Below, in pieces: positions 58,266-64,000 of a stretch of 64,000 bases of DNA (the first letter of the stretch is position 1; the number at the start of each line of letters is the position of its first letter). The notes under the pieces are model-generated. The model did no database searches, was not told the DNA's origin, and worked only from the letters and a program-made list of their open reading frames with translations. Location: NCBI RefSeq assembly GCF_000717645.1, contig NZ_JNZZ01000004.1, positions 186,001 to 250,000 of the forward strand, written 5' to 3'. This DNA is from Streptomyces californicus (GTDB taxonomy: Bacteria > Actinomycetota > Actinomycetes > Streptomycetales > Streptomycetaceae). A program made the position numbers and the translations under genes.

Positions 58266-60181
58266 TTCTCAGCCCCTTCGGCAGGGTGTACGGGCCGGCT
58301 CCCGGCCTCGTTGGTGGCTTCGGGCGCGTCCGGGTCCTGGTCCTGTTCCTGGTCCTGGCCGGCGTGCGGGGTGATCGGCTTCCCGTCGGTGTGCGGGGCG
58401 TCGGGGGTGTCGGGCGCGTCTGGGGTGTCGGGCGCGTCCGGTTCCTCCGGGGCGGCCGGGGCGACGGGGGCGGTGGCGACGAGGGCGCCCGACAGCTCGC
58501 CCAGCTCCTCGGGGAGCCGGGCGGACTCGCTGCGGCCCAGGCCCGCCATCTCCACGACCGTGACGCCGTCGGCGCCCCGGACGGCCCGGACCCACACGCG
58601 GCGGCGCTGGATGAAGAGCGAACCGGCGAGCCCGGCGATGGCGGCGACGGCCCCGCCGAGCGCCCACCCGTTGCCCGGCTGCTGCGAGATCTGGAAGCTG
58701 GCCCACTCCTCGGTGCCCTCGTAGGTGATGGAACCGCCGCCGTCCGGCAGGTCCAGCTTCTCGCCGGGCATCAGCATCTTCTTGAGCAGCTCGCCCTTCT
58801 CGTCCTTGAACTCCTTCATCTTGGACGTGTCGAGCTGGTAGACGTTCTGCGCGAGCCCGGAGTCGACGCCGAGGGAGCCGTGGTAGGCGCTGAGCGCCAG
58901 CACGGGGAAGTCCAGGGCGGGGAACTGCGAGAACATCTGGCCCTTGCCGTGACCGGCGAAGGTCGGCACGAAGAACGCCTTGAAGCCCAGCTGGGTCTTC
59001 TCGCCGTTCTTGTCCTTGTAGCCGTCCATGACCTTGATGGCGCCGGACGAGGTGATGTTGTTGTCGATCGGCAGCAGCGGGACGGCGGACCGCGAGACCA
59101 CCTTGCCCGAACCGTCCCGGACGGTGACGACGGGGGCGTAGCCGTGGGCGATCAGATAGACCTTGGTGCCGTCCACGACGAGCGGTTCGTTGACCTTGAT
59201 GACGCCGTCGCGGTCCGGGCCGTCGGCCCCCTCCGCGTACGTCACCCGGGCCTCGAAGGTGCGGGGGGTGCCGCGCTGCGGGCCGCTCTTCTCGTACGTG
59301 CCGACGAAGTCCTTCAGCACGAAGCTGAACGGGGCCAGCGAGTCGGGGTCGTAGAGCGAGCCGTACTTGATGTTGTCGTACTGGGTCTGGGTGTTGGCGA
59401 AGCCGTCGCCCTCCACGATCAGCTTGCCGCCCTCGGACTTGAAGAGCTGTCCGCAGGCGAAGGCCACCAGCATGACGATCAGGGCGATGTGGAAGACCAG
59501 GTTCCCGGCCTCGCGCAGGTAGCCCTTCTCGGCGGCGACCGCGTCGCCCGCCTCGTGCACCCGGAAGCGCCGCTTCCGCAGCACCTTCAGGGCCGCCGCG
59601 CGGACTTCGTCGGGCTCGGCCTCCGTGCGCCAGGTGGTGTACGCGGGCAGCCGCGTCAGCCGCTTCGGCGCGCCCGGCGGACGGCTGCGGAGCTGGCCGA
59701 CGAACTGGCCGGTGCGCGGCACGATGCAGCCGATGAGCGAGACGAACAGCAGGATGTAGATCGCGGAGAACCACACCGAGCTGTAGACGTCGAAGAGCTG
59801 GAGCTTCTCGTACAGCGGCGTGAGGGTGGTGTGCCGGCCCTTGAACGCCTCCACCTTCATCTCGTCGACGCTGTTCTGCGGGATCAGGGACCCCGGGATC
59901 GCGCCGAGCGAGAGCAGGAAGAGCAGGATCAGCGCCACCCGCATCGAGGTGAGCTGCCGCCAGAACCAGCGGACCCACGCGACCACGCCCATCGCGGGCA
60001 CGCCGCCGGTCTCGGGGCGGTCCTCGCGGGGCGCGGTGGAGAGCCGCTCGCCGGCCGCGCCGTGGGCGGAGTCCTGGGCGGACCCGTCCGGCCCGGGGGC
60101 CGAGGCGCTCGTCGCCTCGTCCGCGTCCGTGTCCGCGGGCCGCCGCGTGCCGGTGCTGCCCGTGCTGTTCGCCTTGCTCAT
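58262..60181 (-). CDS. resB: System II cytochrome c biogenesis protein ResB (Ccs1)
   Basis: The 639-residue protein has a disordered 65-residue N-terminus, three membrane helices (MRVALILLFLLSLGAIPGSL about 80-99, FSAIYILLFVSLIGCIV, LVFHIALIVMLVAFACGQLF), a large extracytoplasmic domain and a final helix (WALGGAVAAIAGLAGSLFI). A Pro/Asp/Thr repeat tail follows (PDAPDTPDAPDTPDAP). It works with CcsB in the heme ligation complex. ATG at 60181. It lies 4 bases after ccdA stop and overlaps ccsB. Confidence 0.95.
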   Translation of the reverse strand: MSKANSTGSTGTRRPADTDADEATSASAPGPDGSAQDSAHGAAGERLSTAPREDRPETGGVPAMGVVAWVRWFWRQLTSMRVALILLFLLSLGAIPGSLIPQNSVDEMKVEAFKGRHTTLTPLYEKLQLFDVYSSVWFSAIYILLFVSLIGCIVPRTGQFVGQLRSRPPGAPKRLTRLPAYTTWRTEAEPDEVRAAALKVLRKRRFRVHEAGDAVAAEKGYLREAGNLVFHIALIVMLVAFACGQLFKSEGGKLIVEGDGFANTQTQYDNIKYGSLYDPDSLAPFSFVLKDFVGTYEKSGPQRGTPRTFEARVTYAEGADGPDRDGVIKVNEPLVVDGTKVYLIAHGYAPVVTVRDGSGKVVSRSAVPLLPIDNNITSSGAIKVMDGYKDKNGEKTQLGFKAFFVPTFAGHGKGQMFSQFPALDFPVLALSAYHGSLGVDSGLAQNVYQLDTSKMKEFKDEKGELLKKMLMPGEKLDLPDGGGSITYEGTEEWASFQISQQPGNGWALGGAVAAIAGLAGSLFIQRRRVWVRAVRGADGVTVVEMAGLGRSESARLPEELGELSGALVATAPVAPAAPEEPDAPDTPDAPDTPDAPHTDGKPITPHAGQDQEQDQDPDAPEATNEAGSRPVHPAEGAEK

Positions 60182-60185
60182 GAAC

Positions 60186-60968
60186 TCAGATCCCTACAAC
60201 GAAGCCGCTGGACCAGCTCTGCATGTGCTGCATGAGCGTGGCCCACACACCGGTCAGCAGCAGGATTCCGGTCACGATCATCATGCCGCCGCCGATCCGC
60301 ATCACCCATGCGTAGTGGCGCTTGACCCAGCCGAACGCGCCGAGTGCCTTGCGGAAGGCGACCGCGGCCAGGACGAAAGGGACACCGAGTCCGAGACAGT
60401 ACGCCACGGTCAGGAGCGCGCCGCGTCCGGCGGTGGCGCTCTGGGTCGAGAGCGCCAGCACGGAGGAGAGCGTCGGGCCGATGCACGGGGTCCAGCCGAT
60501 CCCGAACAGGGCGCCGAGCAGCGGCGCCCCGGCCAGACCGGTCACCGGCCGCTTGTGGAAGCGGAACTCGCGCTGCGTCACGCCCGGCAGGAGCCCCATG
60601 AAGAAGACGCCCATGAGGATCATCAGCACGCCGAGGACCTTGTTGAGCACCTCGGCGTGCATCTGGAGCTCTTGGCCGAAGTAGCCGAAGAGCGCGCCGG
60701 TGGAGGCGAACACCACGGTGAAGCCGAGGACGAACAGCGCGGCGCCGGCCACCACCCGGCCCCGGCGCGCGTCGGCCAGGTCGGTGCCGCTGATCCCGGT
60801 GACGTAACTCAGGTAGCCGGGGACCAGCGGCAGGACGCAGGGGGAGAAGAAGGAGACGAGACCGGCCAGCAGGGCGAGCGGCAGGGCGACCAGGAGCGCC
60901 CCGGACAACACGGTGCTGTTCGTCGCGGCGAGCGTGACGGTCTCGTGGTGGGCGGCGAGCGGGATCAC
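60186..60968 (-). CDS. ccdA: Thiol-disulfide transporter CcdA
   Basis: The 260-residue protein has six membrane helices with the two redox Cys residues at Cys44 (FFSPCVLPLVPG) and Cys162 (GWTPCIGPTLSS). CcdA carries reducing equivalents across the membrane to ResA, keeping apocytochrome CxxCH thiols reduced. GTG at 60968 lies four bases after the resA stop. It is the second gene of the resA-ccdA-resB-ccsB operon. Confidence 0.96.
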   Translation of the reverse strand: MIPLAAHHETVTLAATNSTVLSGALLVALPLALLAGLVSFFSPCVLPLVPGYLSYVTGISGTDLADARRGRVVAGAALFVLGFTVVFASTGALFGYFGQELQMHAEVLNKVLGVLMILMGVFFMGLLPGVTQREFRFHKRPVTGLAGAPLLGALFGIGWTPCIGPTLSSVLALSTQSATAGRGALLTVAYCLGLGVPFVLAAVAFRKALGAFGWVKRHYAWVMRIGGGMMIVTGILLLTGVWATLMQHMQSWSSGFVVGI

Positions 60969-60972
60969 CGGG

Positions 60973-61575
60973 TCACTTCTCCGCGATGATCGGGTCGATC
61001 ATCTTCCGCAGCTCGTCCCCGTTGAGCGCCTGGAGCGTGCGGGCCGCGATCTTCCCGTCCCGGTCGAGGACCACGGTGGACGGGATGGCCTGCGGGTTCA
61101 GGGTGCCCTTGGGGAAGCGGAGGATGAGCTTGCCGTACGGGTCGTAGATGCTCGGGTACTCGACCCCGTAGTCCTTCTCGAAGTTGATCGCCTTGTCGCG
61201 CTCGGGGTCGCGGGTGTTTATCCCCACGAACTGGACGCCCTGGCCGGCGGTCTCCTCGGCGACCTTCGCGAAGTACTTCGCCTCCAGGCGGCAGGGGCCG
61301 CACCAGGAGCCCCAGACGTTGAGGACGACGACCTTGCCCTTGTGGTCGGAGACGTCGACCGGCTTGCCGTCCAAACCCTCGCCGTCGAGCTTCGGCGCGG
61401 CCACCCGGTCCGCCTTGGGAACGGTCGCGACGCCGCCCGTGCCGGTGACGAAGTTGGTGTTGCCGCCGCCGCCCGACTTGGCGCCACCGCCGCACGCGGA
61501 CAGCGTCAGGGCACCGGCCACGGCGGTGGCGGCGAGCAGGGTGAAGCGGCGTCGGGACGCGCGGCCAAGGCTCAT
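60973..61575 (-). CDS. resA: ResA/TlpA-type thiol-disulfide oxidoreductase lipoprotein
   Basis: The 200-residue protein has a lipoprotein signal with lipobox Cys28 (LTLSACGGG), a Gly-rich linker and a thioredoxin fold with Cys92-Gly-Pro-Cys95 (GSWCGPCRLEA). The cis-Pro is in NPQAIPSTVVLDRDG. It reduces apocytochrome c on the outer face, powered by CcdA. ATG at 61575 has no evident Shine-Dalgarno, so translation may be leaderless. First gene of the cytochrome c maturation operon. Confidence 0.94.
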   Translation of the reverse strand: MSLGRASRRRFTLLAATAVAGALTLSACGGGAKSGGGGNTNFVTGTGGVATVPKADRVAAPKLDGEGLDGKPVDVSDHKGKVVVLNVWGSWCGPCRLEAKYFAKVAEETAGQGVQFVGINTRDPERDKAINFEKDYGVEYPSIYDPYGKLILRFPKGTLNPQAIPSTVVLDRDGKIAARTLQALNGDELRKMIDPIIAEK

Positions 61576-61642
61576 GTGAAAAGTTTCGCATGGCAGTTTC
61601 CGGCGATCGGCGCGCCCCCCTCAGTGCCCGTAAAGCCCCTTG

Positions 61643-62905
61643 TCAAGCCTGTTTAAAGAAGGAGTTCCAGCCACCGGCGGGCGCTTGTCCGACCTCCAGG
61701 GAACGGAGCTTGTCGAGCACGGCGGGGTCCTGTGCGTCGAGCCAGTCGACGTACTGGCGGAACGAGACGAGGCGCACGTCCTTCTTGTCCGCCACCTTCT
61801 TGATCACTTCTTCGACGGCGTCCATGTAGATGCCGCCGTTCCACTCCTCGAAGTGGTTGCCGATGTAGAAGGGCGCGCGATTCGTCTCGTACGCGCGCTG
61901 GAAACCGGCGAGATAGGCGTCGGTGGCCTGCTTGCGCCAGCCGGGATAACGGGAGGGCATGCCCTTGGTCGAATTCTGCGACTGGTTGGCGAGGATGTTG
62001 TAGTCCATCGAGAGCACCTCGAAGGAGTGCCCGGGGAACGGCATCGCCTGGAGCGGCAGGTCCCAGACGCCACCGCGCTTGACGGGCCACATCTGGCGGC
62101 CGCCGGGCGAACTGGCGTCGTAGCGCCAGCCCAGCTTGCTCGCGGTCGGCAGCAGATTGTCCTGGCCGAGCAGACAGGGGGTGCGGCCGCCGACGAGTTC
62201 CTTGCGGTAGTCGAACGGGAGCGGGTCCTCGTCCTCCCAGCCGGTATTGGTCCGCCATTCCGTGACGAACGACACAGCCTGATTGATCTCGCTGTGCCAT
62301 TGGGCGGGCGTCCACCGCTCGACCGATCCGGAACCGCCGCAGAAATGTCCGTTGAAGTGGGTGCCGATCTCGTGGCCGTCCAGCCACGCCTGACGCACGT
62401 ACTTCAGCGTGTCCTTGATGTGCGCGTCGGTGAGATAGCCGATGTCGGAGGCGCCGCGCGGGTTGTTCGGCGGGCGGTAGAGGGATTTCTTCGACTCGGG
62501 CAGCAGATAGAGCCCGGAGAGGAAGAAGGTCATCGCCGCGTCGTGTTCCTTGGCGAGTTCGAGGAAGCGCGGGAAGAGGCCGTTGCCGACTTCGCCGGCC
62601 CCGTCCCAGGAGAAGATCACGAACTGCGGCGGCGTCTGACCCGGTTCGAGGGGGGTGGGCGCCGGCGGCTGGTGGGGCTGCTTGCCGGTGTCGGCGGTCG
62701 AGCCGTCGCCGATCGGCCGGACCTTGTTCTTCGGCGCGCCGTTGCCGTTGCCGCTGCCGTTCCCGCCGGTCCCGGCGTCGCCCTTGCCGCCCTGCCCGGA
62801 CCCTCCGTCACCGGAGGAACCGGAGGTCCCGCATCCGGCGAGCCCGATCGCGGCTGCGGCCCCGAGCCCCGCACCGAGCAGGCCCCTTCGATTGATGTCG
62901 CGCAT
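61643..62905 (-). CDS. Polysaccharide deacetylase-like Tat lipoprotein
   Basis: The 420-residue precursor has an RRGLLG twin-arginine motif and lipobox Cys25 (IGLAGC), followed by a Gly/Ser/Asn-rich linker to about residue 85. The NodB-like domain has FVIFSWDGAGEVGNG (in place of TFDDG), HDAAMTFFLSGLYLL and GHEIGTHFNGHF with the two His metal ligands; IGNHFEEWNGG is near the C-terminus. It may deacetylate cell-wall or secreted polysaccharide; SWDG instead of FDDG makes activity less certain. ATG at 62905 follows GAGGAC. It sits between resA and a phosphatase gene. Confidence 0.85.
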   Translation of the reverse strand: MRDINRRGLLGAGLGAAAAIGLAGCGTSGSSGDGGSGQGGKGDAGTGGNGSGNGNGAPKNKVRPIGDGSTADTGKQPHQPPAPTPLEPGQTPPQFVIFSWDGAGEVGNGLFPRFLELAKEHDAAMTFFLSGLYLLPESKKSLYRPPNNPRGASDIGYLTDAHIKDTLKYVRQAWLDGHEIGTHFNGHFCGGSGSVERWTPAQWHSEINQAVSFVTEWRTNTGWEDEDPLPFDYRKELVGGRTPCLLGQDNLLPTASKLGWRYDASSPGGRQMWPVKRGGVWDLPLQAMPFPGHSFEVLSMDYNILANQSQNSTKGMPSRYPGWRKQATDAYLAGFQRAYETNRAPFYIGNHFEEWNGGIYMDAVEEVIKKVADKKDVRLVSFRQYVDWLDAQDPAVLDKLRSLEVGQAPAGGWNSFFKQA

Positions 62906-63271
62906 ACCGTCCTCATCTGCGGTCGTTTTATATCAAGCCCATACAAACTGCTGAAGGGTTAGATGAGGTGCGTAACACGTCGGTTCCGAACATTTGGGGA
63001 CTTTCTTTACGCTTTACCTTGCCGATCGTCCGACAGTCCGACCGGACACGGCGCGACGCCTGTACGTGACCCGTACACATATGCGGGCCGCCCCGGGTGA
63101 GGGACGCACGGACGGCCCTCGGCAGTTCTGCCGCCGGGCGGCGGATGTGGGGCGGCTTCCCGGAAACGTCGAACTCATGCGCGGGGGCCGTGAACAGGCG
63201 CGAGGGAGAGGCGGACGGCTCACGGCTACCCACCACCGGCTTCCGGCTCACAGCGGGCGACTCACGGTTCG
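62906..63271. other. Gene-free region upstream of the deacetylase gene
   Basis: There is no credible gene here. Bases 62925-63030 are AT-richer (TTTTATATCAAGCC, GGGGACTTTCTTTACGC) and probably contain the deacetylase promoter. The remainder leads into the heptamer array; I see no RNA gene. Confidence 0.5.
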
Positions 63272-63326
63272 CGGCTGTCGGCTGTCGGCTACCGGCTACC
63301 GGCTACCGGCTACCGGCTACCGGCTC
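63272..63326. repeat. Heptamer tandem array (unit GGCTACC)
   Basis: Two GGCTGTC units and five GGCTACC units follow one another, ending in GGCTCGC. It is the same heptamer family as the array at 6189-6236. It lies just beyond the terminator of the histidine phosphatase gene. Confidence 0.88.
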
Positions 63327-63347
63327 GCAACGGGCGCCGCACGGGAC

Positions 63348-63381
63348 GGGACCGGCCACCGTTGCTTCGGTGACCGGTCCC
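63348..63381 (-). terminator. Terminator of the histidine phosphatase gene
   Basis: GGGACCGGCCACCG (63348-63361) pairs with CGGTGACCGGTCCC (63368-63381) with one mismatch; a second GC hairpin (63389-63401 with 63413-63424) lies nearer the gene. Both are downstream of the stop at 63461 on the minus strand. Confidence 0.75.
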
Positions 63382-63460
63382 GTGATGTCCCCGGACGCCC
63401 CGAGGCCCGGGCGGGGCGTCGGGGCGGGAAGAGCGTGCGGCGGGGGCGCGCCGCCGACTG

Positions 63461-64000
63461 CTACGCGCCGAACGCCTTCGACTGCCCCGGCTTCCCCTTC
63501 ACCGGCTTCGCCCCGGCCAGCAGATGGGCGGGCACCAGGTCCCGGGCGGGCTCCGAGTAGCCGACCGAGACGATCGTGTCGCCCCGGTAGGTGAAGCTGG
63601 TCAGCGAGGCCAGCGTGCACTGCCGCTTGCGCGGGTCGTGCCAGAGCCGGCGGCGCTCCACGAAGGAGCGGAGAATCCAGATCGGGAGCTGGTGGCTGAC
63701 GCAGACCGCCTCGTGCCCGCGCGCCGCGTCCCGTGCGGTGTCGATCGCGCCCATCATCCGGACGACCTGCTCGACGTACGGCTCACCCCAGGACGGCTTG
63801 AACGGGTTGGTGAGGTGCTTCCAGTTGTCCGGCTTGCGCAGCGCGCCGTCGCCGACGCCGAAGGTCTTGCCCTCGAAGACGTTGCCGGCCTCGATCAGCC
63901 GGCGGTCGGTGGCCAGCTCCAGGCCGTGTGCCCGGGCGATCGGATCGGCGGTCTCCTGGGCGCGCTCCAGCGGGGAGGCGACGACATGGGTGATGTCGCG
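63461..64000 (-). CDS. Histidine phosphatase family protein, N-terminus outside the window
   Basis: The minus-strand frame is open from 64000 to the stop at 63461-63463, giving about 179 C-terminal residues. Visible family features are SPLERAQETADPIA with the catalytic Arg region, LIEAGNVFEG with the conserved Glu, and EAVCVSHQLPIW with the second catalytic His. The first RHG motif is beyond the right edge. Members include phosphoglycerate mutase-like enzymes and broad phosphatases. In Streptomyces a gene of this type commonly stands upstream of resA; here the deacetylase-like gene lies between. Confidence 0.92.
   Translation of the reverse strand, partial: RDITHVVASPLERAQETADPIARAHGLELATDRRLIEAGNVFEGKTFGVGDGALRKPDNWKHLTNPFKPSWGEPYVEQVVRMMGAIDTARDAARGHEAVCVSHQLPIWILRSFVERRRLWHDPRKRQCTLASLTSFTYRGDTIVSVGYSEPARDLVPAHLLAGAKPVKGKPGQSKAFGA

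Noticed and set aside
55083..58724. A 1213-residue plus-strand frame
   Set aside because: It is a shadow of the UbiD-type, ccsB and resB genes and of the MITE-like element; composition is His/Val/Gly-rich without motifs.

Overview
The window is chromosomal DNA of a Streptomyces or very close relative. The support is very high GC with strong third-position GC bias, frequent GTG starts and 4-base ATGA/GTGA overlaps, an F420 biosynthesis gene (FO synthase), futalosine-pathway menaquinone genes, a sortase-E-type LAxTG surface protein, the XRE regulator/DUF397/ATP-binding trio typical of streptomycetes, and a DmdR/IdeR iron box. No rRNA, tRNA, CRISPR array, integrase or transposase was recognised.

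Layout. 1-11 kb: the end of a hypothetical gene and a lipoprotein, FO synthase (fbiC), a HAD-like protein lacking its nucleophile Asp, a divergent Lrp regulator and SMP-30 pair, a class B penicillin-binding protein, an LLM oxidoreductase, a Tat-exported PHP/CehA-type hydrolase and a Sel1-like membrane protein. 11.4-12.3 kb: an iron-box-controlled siderophore-interacting reductase. 12.3-21.1 kb: a minus-strand catabolic-looking block (APC permease, aldehyde dehydrogenase, D-aminoacylase-like amidohydrolase, LLM monooxygenase, SDR, second LLM enzyme), with the same palindrome in front of both LLM genes. 21.3-26 kb: small hypothetical genes, a CYTH protein and the WhiJ-like/DUF397/ATPase locus. 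26.9-34 kb: thioester-domain surface protein, MOSC protein, M23 peptidase, P450 and a GT39-like membrane protein. 34.1-34.8 kb: a Phd/VapC module whose operator abuts the start codon. 34.9-40.6 kb: fatty-acid genes (acyl-CoA synthetase, thiolase, high-molecular-weight FabG, MaoC) around a divergent palindrome. 40.9-46 kb: a signalling operon of two SpoIIE-type phosphatases, a cobalamin-binding protein with the CarH photoreceptor signature, a STAS protein and a MarR regulator. 46-50 kb: TetR, a secreted alpha/beta hydrolase, a dicarboxylate symporter and a DUF4229 protein. 50.5-56.4 kb: menaquinone genes mqnE, ubiX-, ubiA- and ubiD-type, with an Lrp regulator, a 44-residue protein and a rhomboid between them. 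57-61.6 kb: the System II cytochrome c maturation operon (resA-ccdA-resB-ccsB), followed upstream by a deacetylase-like lipoprotein and a truncated histidine phosphatase at the right edge.

How the genes work together. The right third supplies the respiratory chain (menaquinone and cytochrome c maturation). FO synthase supplies the F420 precursor that the several LLM-type enzymes may use. The most interesting unit is 42.3-45.5 kb. There a protein with W-x9-EH and an axial His (the adenosylcobalamin light-sensing signature) plus a helical C-terminal domain is translationally coupled to a PAS/GAF/PP2C phosphatase upstream and a STAS anti-sigma antagonist downstream. This suggests a B12-based light input to a partner-switching sigma-factor pathway. 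Intergenic spaces carry several GC-rich minisatellites, heptamer arrays at both ends of the window and a small MITE-like inverted-repeat element at 57 kb.
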